NCBI GenBank assembly: GCA_036936605.1
Contig: JAUPFV010000002.1
Span: 271,816,770 to 271,880,769 of the forward strand
Direction of reading: 5' to 3'
DNA from: Limnanthes douglasii subsp. nivea
Lineage: Eukaryota; Streptophyta; Magnoliopsida; Brassicales; Limnanthaceae
DNA length: 64,000 nucleotides
A program made the position numbers and the translations under genes. Below the pieces are notes generated by a model that saw only the letters and a list, made by a program, of their open reading frames with translations, was not told the DNA's origin and did not search any database. Positions 23,639-35,766 of the stretch are shown here, piece by piece (the first letter of the stretch is position 1; the number at the start of each line of letters is the position of its first letter).

Positions 23639-24025
23639 GACTCCCTCAGCTCAATCACATCAATAACCGATCTATATACAAATCAGTAAAAAAGAACTTG
23701 CTAGCTCTCCACTAAGTCGGATCGAGAAATCACCGGCGAGAACTGCAGAGTCCGATGCAAACTCGAAGAAGATACTAGACCAAAACCAATCGGAAATGAC
23801 ATAAAGATCTGGTGAAACCCGAAACGGAGAAGTAAGGAGAAATATAGGAAAAAGCTACTAGCTATAATAATAATAGAAAGAGAAAGAGAGAAGTTGGTGG
23901 CCTCTGCAAATTGAGATTCATTAGAGGACAGTGGTCAGTTAATTTTTTGCAGAGTAGAGCACTGAGACCTGCAAACGTAGCTTCATAGAAGAGAGAGAAA
24001 GACCGGTCTGGCTTTTAAATTATTA
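23639..24025 (-). promoter_or_regulatory. Probable ORP 5' leader and core promoter with upstream ORFs
   Basis: The minus strand upstream of the ATG is CT-rich (TTCTCTCTTTCTCTTTC near 23880-23900), typical of plant 5' leaders. It holds a 33-codon upstream ORF (23802 to 23701) and a start-stop element ATGTGA at 23660-23655, 16 nt before the main ATG. A weak TTTAAAA at about 24018 could be a TATA-like site. The transcript start is unknown, so whether the upstream ATGs are in the mRNA is inferred. Confidence 0.5.
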
Positions 24026-25440
24026 ACACTTTAGGGTCTTCTATTTCTATTTCTTTTCTCGATTTTACACTAACTTTTGAATTTATTTCAATATCGACTT
24101 CAAATCTATTATAAAATTAAAAATTAAAGTACATTGACTTTATAACCAAAGATTTAGGTCTCGCGATTAGATCTTAGTCTATTTGAAGTCAATAACCACC
24201 ATCTTTGAAATTGGAGAGAGATTAAGCCGGTTTGAATGGTTTATATTTTAATTGAGAGATTATAAAACGTTGAATAATATATTTACAACAAATAAAGAAC
24301 ATTAAGTAGTCTAATTTGAATTTGTTTTGAATTATTTGTTTGGCAATGTGCATTGGGTGTTCATTTATAGCTGGTTCACTGGTCCCCCTAATACAGTGCA
24401 TAAAGGGTTTTGATCTTAATCTTACACAAATTTGATAATATCCACGAAAATGAATTTATGAGAGTCCAAAAAAAATGAAAGATTATTAGACACCCCCAAC
24501 TAACCCATTAAATAATAACTGTTTTCGATGAAATATTTTTTTAAAATTATGAAATAAATTGAAATTGTTATTATAATTTTTTTTGAAAATCGACAAAAAC
24601 ATATTTAAAATAATAATAAATAAGTGGTTAAGTTTAAAATTAGGTCAAAAAAATTAATGAAAAAAATAATAAATAAAGTTTTTTAAAAAAGCTCAAACAT
24701 TCGTTGCAACATGATGATTTTGAGGTAAATTCGAAAATGGAACTTTAGTGTGAATCCGAAGATCAACTGGATCCAAATACTTGCACTGAAGCTGCATAAT
24801 TTATTCAAATTTAAGTTAAAAAATATTTGTATTATTTTTAATAGAAACAAAACAAATGTATCCAATATTTACAAATAAGAATTTAAATATTTACATCGTT
24901 CTTGTTTGTTTAAATTTTTTATATTAAAAATTCTAAACTTTTATCAAACAAATTATACATTGTTTATAAATTTGTAATTTTTAGAGTTGGAAAATATATA
25001 AATTTAAAAAAAAATTAATATATTTATATTATTTTCATTAATTATTTTCATTTTTATATTGTGATACTTATGTTTTATATGATTGTTAGCTTTAATTTGA
25101 CTTGTTTTTTGCAATATCACGAGTTCTAGTGTGATTGTTAATAGACGACTACTATATGTACATGGATAGTATGCTAGGTTGAGAATGGAAGTCGTGGAGT
25201 GATGTTATACTTATCAATAATAGTGTTTACACTGGCATGTGGGAATGATGAATATAAATTTGTTACCATATGAGAAAAGATTATCTACTAAAATGATGAG
25301 TTATCTTTTATAAGTGATGTGTCCAATGTTCCTATGAACTGAGTTGTGATTGTTCAAAAGGGTCCAACCGGTCAAGGACAACGTAGGTTGTGAAGGAAAA
25401 TAGAAAGTTCCCATGTATGGGATAAGGCAAAAAACTAACT
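24026..25440. other. AT-rich intergenic DNA
   Basis: No gene, LTR or repeat array recognised. Many poly-A/T runs and only short chance ORFs. Confidence 0.5.
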
Positions 25441-27150
25441 TCAAATATTTAAGAGATAAATTAACCCCTCATGCTGATATCGAGGTTGCTTATTTATAGA
25501 CATAAATTATCAAAAAAGGCAAATTAGAAATATGAGTGAGGATCCTCTAATTCCAAGAGTTCAATGAGTGATGATGACTCATGTTTGAATATTAAGCAGC
25601 CAAATGAGAATAATGTGACAATTGATTCTTATATGAAGCCGAAGGCTGCAGATATGGCTGAAAAGGTGAATATTGTGATATTTCTACAGTGGGACAGATG
25701 AACCTAATGCATTAGAGTTCATAATTGTAGCACTTGAAAACTTGGAGCTTGCTACCGATTTGTATCTCGCTGATGATCCAAAGTCTAAAGATATATCAGG
25801 CTTGGGTATTCTAAAGACAATACTCGAGGTTTCATATTTGACAGTTGAAGATTTTGACCATATTGAATTGAGCCATTCATATATCCATATTACTTTGAGA
25901 TGTGTTTCTATATGAGGCAACCTTGAGATGTCGAATATTGGATCATTCATCCGAAGTTCAGGCCACTCCTCCTAGCGTTGGAGCAGATTTGGTAAGCTAT
26001 GAGCCAGTTTGTTTCTTAGATTAGCATGAGGAAATTTCAAGTTATTTTCACCGTGGCATTTGGCCAAAATATAGTTAAACTTAGGGGTATAAGTAAGTTT
26101 CAACTTCATGTTTTCTTCATGTTTGATCTTCAGCCAATTTAAATATCGTTAGTGTGAATATAGTGCATAAGTTGATGCCAAAGAAAGGATAAAGGCTGAG
26201 CAAAAGAGATGCCAAAAAAAGGATGACGGTTGAGCTTTAAAAGAAGATTATTGCTGAAGAGACATTGAAAGCTAAATTGTAGGCCAAAACTAAGGTTGTT
26301 ACTCGTCTTGAAAAGGAAATGTCATTTAATGATTTTTTTTTTTAATTTCAAAATCAGTGGTGTCTTCAAGTTTATCACACAACATTACTTGTCGTTTTTC
26401 AGTTTTAAAGTTTTTTTTCACAAGTTGATTTTATCCACTCCGAATCTATTTCTTTTTACCACAACAAGCTAATTGTTGCTAAAGGGAAATTAGCAGAAGT
26501 GCAAGAGTTTCCTAAATTAGATCAGAATAGCTCGATTTGAACAAAGAGACTTACGAGAACAATTGGAAGAGACACTGTCCCAAAAGAATAAATTAAAAAT
26601 ACTCTAGATATTAAACATACTAAACAAGCTGAACTAATAGCTAGTTTTAAGGAATAAATGTTAGAAAAATATGTTATTACAAGGTTGAAAAAAGAATCAT
26701 GCTTCTATTCCACGTAGAGTGTCTATACAATAACTTAAGACTCATTATGGAACTATGTTTCCAAAGAAAAAAGGTTAGAAACATGTTAGCGGTCTAGTTC
26801 TCCAAAACATAAACCTTTCATGAGCACAATAAAAAAATGGCTATGGAGTTCACAAACAATTTATAGAAACTAAAAATAAGATTTGGCACGCTTGAATGAA
26901 AAAATCTACGCTCGTACTTATGGCGTTGATCCATTTATTGTGCCTCCCGACCAAGTGATTTTGATGGCATCCTCCGACCGAGTTAAGGATGCGACTACTA
27001 AAGTTATTGCATAGTTTATTGAAGATGGAGTTTTGGCTTCACAACCTGGAATTAATCGTCTGTAGGTGTTACCTGTTATTAGTTTCACAATTATGTAACA
27101 TGAAGGAAATTCTGTAAACAAGGTCATTATGGTTGAGGAAATTTCGTGAA
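25440..27150 (+). pseudogene. Decayed coding relic with coiled-coil-like segments, family unknown
   Basis: Several plus-strand stretches read as protein with interspersed stops. Around 25685-25900 is a segment with ALENLELATDLYLADDPKSK. Around 26230-26330 is a K/E/A-rich coil-like segment (IIAEETLKAKL, then TKVVTRLEKEMS). Around 26560 is REQLEETLSQKNK, and around 26915-27060 is VDPFIVPPDQVILMASSDRV. The order of globular, coiled-coil and globular parts recalls accessory ORFs of plant LTR elements, but no diagnostic motif is present. The 69- and 88-codon minus-strand ORFs are shadows. Confidence 0.3.
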
Positions 27151-27898
27151 CAAAGTCATAATGGTTAGGGAAATTATGGTTGTTTGAAGTGAATTCTACA
27201 ACTTATAATGTTTAAGAACTTGTGCTTTAATTTTGTTTTCTATTTTTCAAGATTCTTAAAACGTGAGACGGGTCTGAGGCGGTTTGGTACCTGATACAGA
27301 TTATACGATGAGAATAGATGATTAATCAGAACTTAAAAAAATTTAAGACGGTTAGATGTATCACATTTTCCTTGTAGACATTTTTCGATACGACTTTCTT
27401 AACCTCTTTGTTAAAAACTTTTTTCATAAAAAAACTTTATAATTTGGTACTATGTTATTTCAACTGGAGTGATCAATTTTAATGGTACAGTCCAAATAAG
27501 GACCATGTGAGATCCTTGTTTGGATTATGTATATAAATAACCAAACTTTATTTGTTTGTTTTTTAAAATGGTGCATGACTTATTTTAGGATTGATTTTAA
27601 GAATTATACTATTATTATTTTTGTTTAATTTACGCATATGTAAACTCTATGAAATGATGAAGATTACTTGTGGAATCAACTCAAACTTAGATTCTTTTTA
27701 TTCTTGTATGAATGAGAGACGAATCTCTCTTAGGTTATGAATACTACTTTTAAAATCATCACAAAATTATCATTTTGATTTTATTTTTGAGGTGCGTTGA
27801 AACTCCCTTAGGTTGAATACTACTTTTGGAATGATCTTAAGATTAAGATTTAGATCTTAATTTTAAGGTGTGCAAAAGATCCTTTAAGTGCTGAAGAC

Positions 27899-28110
27899 TG
27901 ATAGTTCTAGAAATCTTTATAGGAGATTTATGAGTAAAACAATGTATGGAGGACCAAATTAGTGATTTTAATTGTTATGTGTAATTTTAGAGAGATAAGT
28001 TTCACATTCTAAAGAGAGAAAGTCAAATAAAATTCTCTGATCTATTATCAATCACCGTTCCCCAAAAGAGGTGGTGTGCTTTTATAGTACATTTGTTGGG
28101 TCCCACATGT
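27899..28110. other. Possible solo or partial LTR, relative of the sequence at 49037
   Basis: Starts TGATAGTTCTAGAAATCT. Then follow TAAAGAGAGAAAGT, a TTTTATAGTAC TATA-like stretch and GGGTCCCACATG. The same order of motifs occurs at 49037-49235. No partner LTR or target duplication was found. Confidence 0.35.
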
Positions 28111-28439
28111 TTAAACAAATTACTTATTGTGGTCATCCCTTTAAGTTTATTATTTACTACAAAATAGTCCTTTTATATTACATATTTGTCGATTATTCCT
28201 AAAAGGTTTTTTTATATCAAATTACACCCTTAATTTACCAATGTCTTCTAGTTACATTATTCTCCCCTTATCCCTCCCCCCTCCCCCCGTCTTTGTGAAA
28301 AATGTTCGAACAAGGACTGTTATCTTGCTAATTTTTATCTTTGTCGGACTACTCAACACTCTCATTGTTGACACTTTTAAACTTCTTCAGGTCTTCAAAC
28401 TAGTATGTGTAGGATGTCATATGGAATTATGTTCATGAC

Positions 28440-29290
28440 TCTATAACTCATTTTGTACCATACGTGCAAGTATAAGTTGTCGGTACATAAGTCATAACCA
28501 TCATAATAAATACATTTCTAGCTTCAGACTCATCTTGATTATCTTCTTTATTTTTCTCAGGATAGTTATTCCTAATATGAGATTTTTTATACATAACTAG
28601 TATTTCAACTATAACCAGATCCTTAGATTTAGACCTTGAGGTTCCTATCTTCTTATTGAATCTCACATCAAAAAATTTCCTCTCGTATTCAATCAATATC
28701 TAGCAGAGTCATTATTTGAAACAATCTTCATTTGAAGATCTTTTGAATTTAGATCACTATTTACTTCTCACGTGGTAAAAGATTATTTGTCATTGAGCAT
28801 AGTATCAACAAAGTTCTCATACAATTTTGGTAAATAACTCAAAATGATAATTGATATATACTCATCTCAAAACTTGAGACTTGATGTATACATATAAAAA
28901 TGATCATTTTGAAATCATCCAAGCATTTTATGATATATTTGTTGCATGCATGGTTAAAGTATACAACTTCTTAAGATATAATCTATTTGGCAAATAATTT
29001 TTTTCTTGATAAATAACTTCAAGCATATTCCAAATCTTCGTAGCAGTAGATTATTCATAAACCTCCTTAAGTACTTCATCCTCCAAGCTCAATATCATAG
29101 AAATATGGGTGTTGATTAACACTTTTGCGTTTATCCCTTTTAAATTTTCCTTATCAATTGAAGCATCCATTATTTTTTGTACAAGAAAAGGTTTGATTTT
29201 ATTTCTTCATAGATTAAATCATTATTTTTGGTGATTTATCAAGATCAAACTTCATTAAACTCATATTCACTTATTTTCGTCCTTCCTTTT
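28440..29290 (-). pseudogene. Copia gag fragment, minus strand, heavily decayed
   Basis: Reading down from about 29270, the fragment shows MKFDLDKS (typical copia gag opening), then YENFVDTMLNDK near 28800, SDLNSKDLQ near 28740, and a worn zinc knuckle KKSHIRNNYPEKNK near 28560. These motifs occur in this order in plant copia gag proteins (N-terminal domain, UBN2-like capsid, zinc knuckle). Stops and frame changes separate them. No pol sequence follows on this strand, so it is a fragment. Confidence 0.65.
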
Positions 29291-29736
29291 TATGTTGATC
29301 ACCGAACATAAATTAATTTATAGTTTCACGTCTATGCTCAATGCACCAGTTATATTGAGTCAAAACAGGCATGGATTGGAAATGAACTTCTGGATATGTA
29401 CTTAAGCTCTCACAAGGAATATAAAGAACTTAAATCGTAAATAATTGATACATTGTTAGCGTGGTTCAGATTTTAGACCGATTATACATCCACGAGATAT
29501 AGATATGATCTTATAATAGAAAAATTAAGAACATTAAATATAATCTCACACATTTTCACAAAAATTCTCAAAAATATAGTATAATTTTTTTGAGTTTTCT
29601 CAACTCTCAATATTTTATCTTAGTGTTTCTTTCTGATTTTTTATAAAAAGAATCATCGATTTTCCAATCACTCAATTATTATTTTTCTATCTTGTCTACT
29701 ACTATTAATGTTACGCCCTTAAATCATCCTTTAAAA

Positions 29737-29740
<4 letters not shown>

Positions 29741-29780
<40 letters not shown>

Positions 29781-29783
29781 ATA
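29741..29783. repeat. (AT)n microsatellite
   Basis: About 16 AT units followed by ATAATATATAATATG. Confidence 0.95.
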
Positions 29784-30004
29784 TGTAGTGGAAGTATATA
29801 TTAGCATAAACATGCACCAAAACCGCAATAGTAAATTAAAATAATTACTATAAACTTCTAACTACCTTGACACATCATAATCAGAATAAACTTCTAATAA
29901 CCTTGACACATGATGATAAACGATTATTATATATTCATCAAGTTAAGCCAATACAATTCATCAAAATTAGTTTCAGAATAACTCTATAAACAACCGAAAC
30001 ATAG

Positions 30005-30215
30005 AGCTCAATAAGGTCGAACCTCATGTAGAAGCTAAACTCATGTTGATACTTAACCCTTTGATGAGGCTAAACTCATGCTAAAGCCGAACTTTCTATT
30101 CAAGTCAAACTCATGTTCAGGTCAAAATCTCATGTGAATGCCAAGCCCTCTAATGAGACCAAATCCATGTTGAGATTGAATCCCCGATTGAGGTTGAACC
30201 CATTTTCAAGTTTAA
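30005..30215. repeat. Degenerate minisatellite of about 19-20 bp
   Basis: Ten or so variants of GAGGCTAAACTCATGTTGA run head to tail (AAGGTCGAACCTCATGTAG, GAAGCTAAACTCATGTTGA, GAGGTTGAACCCATTTTCA and so on). No retroelement motif is attached. Confidence 0.75.
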
Positions 30216-30775
30216 ATAATAGATCATGGGTTTTATATTCAATCACTTTGAACCTACTTTGATTGTTATAAGTATATTATCATGTTAATTAAAAAAAATT
30301 GACGCACACAATATTTGTATCCACTAATATGATATCCAAGCTACAAAACGAATTGTTAATAAATATTTACAACAACATTTATAGATATGGATATACAAAC
30401 ATATAAAAATGACATCACTTAAAAAAAAGCTAATATATTACCTTTGGTGGGGAAAATACTAAATTTTAATTGAGCGATCATTCAAAATTTCAAATTCAAA
30501 CCAATTTGCATATATATCATTATTGTCGTTAATTTATTATACCATCTAAAATACATGCATATGATTTTAAAAATAAAAAATTAATAATTTATTAATATAT
30601 TTTAATGGAATGATTTTTTTACAACAAAATATGCACGAAATATTTTGTTTTTTCAAAATTTATTTACATTGCTAATAATTATAATTATTGGATATTTTAA
30701 ATTGTAGATCATATATCTCCCCTACTTGTACAAGATCAATTTATTTCCATAATGTATAATATATATATAAATAGT

Positions 30776-31036
30776 TTTCTTTTTTTTTCTTTTTTTTGGA
30801 GGGAACCCGCAGCCGCTACTCAGAGTGCAATGAGTGCGCCCTAAGGGGGTACCCGAGTTGGTTGAGTATGGCATTCTTATGACCAAAAGGTCATGAGTTC
30901 GGATAGCCTGCAAACCAACGCCAGAAGGTAAACCACATGAGGTGACAGGCTCAGCCGAGAAAGCATATGTAGAGAGACTCGAACTCATGACCTTTTGCTC
31001 ACAAACATGCCTTACTCCACCAATTCGGCTATCCCC
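30776..31036 (-). mobile_element. tRNA-derived SINE with internal inverted tRNA-like arm
   Basis: On the minus strand the element opens GGGGATAGCCGAATTGG. It has a box A-like TAGCCGAATTGG (31031-31020), a box B-like GAGTTCGAGTC (30986-30976), a body, GTAGCGGCTGCGGGTTCCC near the end and an A-rich tail (the T-run at 30776-30797). This is the layout of plant tRNA-derived SINEs. Unusually, 30850-30907 on the plus strand repeats the head in inverted orientation (TACCCGAGTTGG, then AAAAGGTCATGAGTTC). The 123-residue ORF across it is not a gene. Confidence 0.8.
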
Positions 31037-31099
31037 TAGGGGGAAAATAAAATAAAATAAATAAAGAATAGTTATCTCTTTAAATGTGTTCAATCCAAA

Positions 31100-32890
31100 A
31101 AAATAAAAACATAAAGCTTTAAATGTTTCTTAAACATATTTAAAATTTTATATAAAACTACCTTTTATAAAATATCAAAAAGAGTTGTATAATATAAAAA
31201 AAGCGCAATTTATTTTACAGGTTATGCAAGTGTCATTTAGGTTTTTTTATTATGGTGATATGCTAAACCTTTAAGGTGAACCATCACATAAAAAATATAA
31301 TAAAAAAATAAAAAAATACAAAACAAGCCATGAGATTTTAAAATAACTTATTTACATTGTGTCTTTGAAAACTAAACTTTATACCAGAACATTAAAGCGT
31401 AAAGAATTTTCCGAAATTATGAATAAATCAATGAACGAAGATAATAACTAATGTATTATTGTTGTGAAATAAATAGTTTGAAGTTTTGAATGAAATCAAA
31501 GTTTGAGCTTTTAGTGGATGAAAACTATAAAGTATGGATAGTACACGTAAAAATTGACAAAACTAAACATTTAAAAACACGTGTGTTATTGATTGATGAT
31601 ACAAACTATAATCCGTTAATATATCCAAAACTATTTTATTAAAAATATATCCAATAATTATTATAAAAATATAATAATTTTAATACATTATTTATCATGT
31701 AATATTTGAAAGCACAATCATATAAAACACAAAATACAATTATAAGTCCATCAAAATTTGTTTAAATATTCTTTTGCATAGAAATTTTAGTTGAAATTTA
31801 AGATCGACTTTTTAAATACATTTTAATTATATATTATTCTTTTTAAAATAAATTTGAAGCCAAATTAGTTATGAGCTATCATATTGTTCGTACGATAAAT
31901 CAATTCGAACTATATTACAACTCAAAACTATCATAATGAGTTTCAACATAATATTATAATCACAGAGGGGCTAACAAAAGTACTGTTAACATAAATTGGA
32001 CATTATTCAATTTTTCAAACTCATTAATTTATCCGATCATAGTCTAATCAACATTTGTTTAATATGATTTTGACTAAAAATCTAATGCATTTGAATTATA
32101 AATTATTTAAAACATTATTTATTAACTTAAATGTTTATTTGTTATATATTTCATCTTTATAAAAACTCAAATAAAAATCACTATGTATATTAAAATCCAA
32201 ACTCATTTGCATGTTCAATTTTGGCCATAACTACAACTGTTGGTTGGGTTGAATGTGGCAATAACGGCCAACAACTTACTACAACAAAATCTCATCGTTG
32301 CAGTGGTACACTTTGAGTGTATTTTGAAAATATTAAAAAATTATACTTTGGACATACTGAATTTTGTATGTATATACGGTTGAAATAATTTATATGTTTA
32401 AATGTTTATGTGGATATGCATGACTAAAGTTTCAGTTTCGGGTAAGTTAATCATAAAATCAATTAATCGGTTCAAAGAAATGTTAGTTGGTGGACTAAGG
32501 ATCCTAAGGTAAAAAAGCTTTACGTATTAATTTATTGCAAGTATTGTTGGACCAAATGAAGGTTAATATTTTGAATGAGTAATCATGAACTCGATAAAAA
32601 TCTACTAAAAATTAGTCAGTAAGTTCTTAATTAAGATATGTGTAATCAGCCCAAAGGAGGATTTCACTAATACTTGATAAATTAAAACATTAGATTAATT
32701 GTGATTTTTTCAAACTCATAACTACATGTGAGTGTATTAGTCTAAATGTGTCTTATTATCATTGTATCCCATGTTATATATATATATATATATATCAAGT
32801 TTAAGCATGTTTAGTTAAGTGTTATATGTCAATGATTTTGTTTCTTATGTGTTATATGTTAAATGATCTATAGTTGTCACTGTTGGTTAT
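31100..32890. other. AT-rich intergenic DNA, probably including eroded 5' sequence of Copia-2
   Basis: No clear gene. A (TA)n run lies at 32775-32795. The Copia-2 gag remnant begins just after this stretch, so its 5' LTR should be here, but I cannot delimit one. Confidence 0.4.
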
Positions 32891-32899
32891 AATCCGATG

Positions 32900-33661
32900 G
32901 GGGAATAAGCCCCCTATGATGGACAGGTCAAATTTCAATCAATGGGAAGAAGAAATAAAGTTATTCCTAAAGTGTCATTACTATGAATGATGGTGCCTAA
33001 ACCAACCCCCTTTACGAAGGAAAGTATACCTGAGAAGACTAAATAATTGATGAGCTGAGAAAGGTCTAATCGATTGTGACGGGCCTTCATGCGCTAAGGG
33101 ATTCCAACTACTTTTCATTGAACTATCCCACCAGAGATCATCACCACCTCTGAATTTCTCAAAGAAGTTGAGAAAATATTTTCTCACATGAAATAGTGAA
33201 AATGAAATGTTTGATTAATGATATTTCTACTAAGAAGTAAAATAGGAAATGAGATATCAGATCGCACATGATGTCTATTATTGCCATAAAGTTAAGAAAG
33301 ACCAGGGTAGACCTCCCTGAGGAATGTGTGTTTGGGTTCATCTTTTAATGGTTTATTGCTAAGTTTAAGACTCTTAGTCCACCTATAATTGTATGTAGGA
33401 AAACTGGATAATTAGTGAGCTAATTTCAAATGTTGTACACGAGGAGGAGAAATTGAAGGGAACCGTTCGAGATAAGCGTGGTAAGCTCCAATAAAGAGGC
33501 ATGACACAAGTGAATGTCTGATGAAAAAATGATCTTGATCTGGTCAACATGAGAAGAATAAATATAAAGAATCAAACGAGGATCGATGCTTCTTTTGCAA
33601 AGAGAAATATCACATTAATAAATATTATGAGAAATGTCAAACCTATTTAAAAGGCAAAGGT
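32900..33661 (+). pseudogene. Copia-2 gag, left part, interrupted by Gypsy-1
   Basis: Fragments in order: FNQWEEEIKLFLKCHYY near 32937; a capsid-like EIITTSEFLKEVEKIF near 33137; RKTRVDLPEECVFGFIF near 33298; and a zinc knuckle CFFCKEKYHINKYYEKCQ near 33588, which keeps C-x2-C-x4-H spacing. The knuckle is followed by LKGKG, and the Gypsy-1 LTR begins within the next codon. The reading continues at 44085. Many stops and frame changes show it is old. Confidence 0.75.
33657..33661. repeat. Gypsy-1 target-site duplication, left copy
   Basis: AAGGT before the 5' LTR is repeated at 44085-44089 after the 3' LTR. Confidence 0.93.
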
Positions 33662-34073
33662 TGATGAGTCCGGATTTTGTCACCACTCTTTATGAGAACC
33701 GGACATGGGCAATTCAGACAACATCTACCTAATCGGACAGGGACAGTTCGGACAACCTGCACTCACTAAACTGTCCGAACAGAACTAAAGTATTAAACAC
33801 TTAACCACTTCATGACTAAGCTAATTACTTGCTTAACTTAAAACTAATGGGTCCTTAAAATCGAACCGAATCCATTTAACACAACCCGAAAGCCCATGTG
33901 GCCCAAAAATAAGGGTATAAATACCCAACCACCTACATTAAATGAGGGTAATGAAAATTAAATACAACCAGACAGCTCAATTCTCCCTCTACACTCTATC
34001 CAAACATTAAACACCTTCAAAATACCATAAAACTCTGGACAAAATTACCCTCACGCGAAAATAAACCTCACCA
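33662..34073 (+). repeat. Gypsy-1 5' LTR
   Basis: Begins TGATGAGTCCGGATTTTGTC and ends AACCTCACCA. It carries GGTATAAATACCC near 33915, a good TATA-box candidate for the sense transcript, and several copies of short GGACA/CCGGACA motifs. Confidence 0.95.
33913..33926 (+). promoter_or_regulatory. Gypsy-1 5' LTR TATA box candidate
   Basis: GGTATAAATACCC lies about 150 bp before the LTR end, a usual position for a plant LTR promoter. The Gypsy-2 LTR has the equivalent GGGTATTTATACCC. Confidence 0.6.
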
Positions 34074-34096
34074 AATTGGCAACCACAGTGGGAGCA
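34074..34096 (+). promoter_or_regulatory. Gypsy-1 primer binding site region
   Basis: The LTR is followed by AATTGGCAACCACAGTGGGA, in the position and general form of Tat-group primer binding sites (TTGGCGNC...). I do not assign the tRNA. Confidence 0.6.
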
Positions 34097-34146
34097 CGAC
34101 GGTGCCTTAATCTAGCATTCAAAACCATCAGAAAAAACCAGTTCGG

Positions 34147-35766
34147 ATGAATCCGAACGTGCAAGAAATACCACCAACTTTAGCAGAAGTGGTGGGTGAA
34201 AATGATGAGTACACGATCGAGGAGCGTGATAGATTAAGAGTTGAAATAGAGGCTCTAAGGGCAGAAAGGGCAAAGATGGGCATAAAAGAAAAGTCAAAGG
34301 CGTCAGTTGCTCATCATATTGATAACCCTAGAGAGCATGAGCCCTCAAAAACCCATATGAGCACGAAGAAGACTCATGCTAGCTCAAAAAAGTCTCACCG
34401 GTCTAAACCGGTGGAGAGCTCTTATTCAGACTCATAATCTTCCAGCAGCTCCTCGGGCGAAGATGGAGTCGAAGAATCCCTGTCATCCAGCAGTGATGAA
34501 GGCCGTTTAAAAAAGAAGCAAAAGTTAGTCAAAAAATACTCAAGAAAAAGGGATAGGCATGGAAAGTTGAAGAGGCATATAGGCAAAGGATCGTCTCATA
34601 GCCGGAGACACATAGATCGGATGGTGATGGATCCTTTTGCCTTCCATGATAAACCAGGTATCTTTGCAACTCCTAATGAGGATACCGTCTTCAGTTGTGG
34701 CCAGAATTAGAGACAATCTCCATTGTCCTCCAAGATTCTGTCCGAGAACTTTCCTAAGAGGTTTGACAGTACAAAAATGGAAAAATATGATGGCAGTAAA
34801 GACCCGGACAACCACTTGGAACAGTTCAAAAATTTAATGATGAATTTTGATAATGACGACAAGTTTCTTTTTAGAGCATTCTCCCAATCATTTACGGGGA
34901 GTTCCCTGAAGTGGTACAACAGTTTACCACAAGGCTGCATCAAAAATTTCGATACTTTTTGGGTGGCTTTTCGAAGACAGTTTGTTGGAAGCAAGGAGGT
35001 AAAGGGCAATGGAGACACAATTATCCATTGTGCCCAAGAACCAAACGAATCTCTAAAAGAATACATAAGTCGCTTTGTAAACACTAAAAATGGGTTGGCT
35101 GATTGCTTTGAGCAAGTAGCAATAGCTTCTCTGAGGCAGGGCTTAAACCTTGGAAACTTGGCTGATTCAGTAACCAGAAAAAAGGCCATGACATGGGGAG
35201 GCTTGCTGAATCAGGTCGGAAAGCAGATCAATGTATATGAAACAAAGAAAACTAGGGTGCACAAGCAGGTGAGGTCTGCTCCGGTTGCACCAAATCCAAA
35301 CCAAAACCAGTCCGGGAACAAGGCTAGGGAGGCCGCGCAAAGTCATAACAGAGCCAAGGCTCAGTCTCAGCCAGCTGCTCCAGCACAGAGTCAACAATCT
35401 AGAAATAAACGAGGACATTGGGTTCAACTGGAGTGTTTTGCAGAATTAAAAGAAAACGCAGCCACCATTTATGACAAAACAAAGGAGGAAGTACATTATA
35501 GAAGGCCGACTGCGTTACAATCTCCTAGGGAGAGCCATAACAATTGTTTCTATCAGTATCATAATGATACTGGCCACACCACCGAGGATTGTATTGCTTT
35601 GAAGCAAGAAGTCCAGAATTTGATTGAAAGAGGAAAGTTGGGAGCATATGTTAAGAGAAGAGGAGGAAATAGGCCTGATAACGCTCATCGAGCTGGTCCA
35701 AATAATGCAGGCACATCGGCTCTCGAATGGGCTATGGTGATAATTGAGAGGTTCGATGTAGAGTGA
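34147..35766 (+). pseudogene. Gypsy-1 gag
   Basis: One frame from ATG 34147 contains a charged, serine-rich N-terminus. The retrotransposon gag capsid domain (about 34770-35220: MEKYDGSKDPDNHLEQF, LKWYNSLP, FDTFWVAFRRQF) follows, then a Q/A/N-rich linker. A knuckle-like YHNDTGHTTEDCIALK comes near 35560, matching the Tat-type C-terminal gag motif (YHKDxGHTTEDC). Stops lie at 34435, 34708 and 35764, all in the same frame, so these are point nonsense changes and not frameshifts. Gag and pol share one frame in this element. Confidence 0.9.

Noticed and set aside
24683..24865. 60-residue F/L/I-rich minus-strand ORF
   Set aside because: Low-complexity translation of A/T runs; not distinguishable from chance.
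30850..31031. Genuine tRNA genes
   Set aside because: The two tRNA-like heads have box A and B resemblance but no complete cloverleaf, and they are attached to a SINE body and A-tail.
30722..31093. 123-residue minus-strand ORF
   Set aside because: It lies entirely within the SINE and its A-tail; its residues follow the tRNA-like and body sequence, and it has no domain.
34540..35427. Minus-strand ORFs of 86-160 residues over Gypsy-1 gag
   Set aside because: Complement shadows of the gag frame; no motif of their own.
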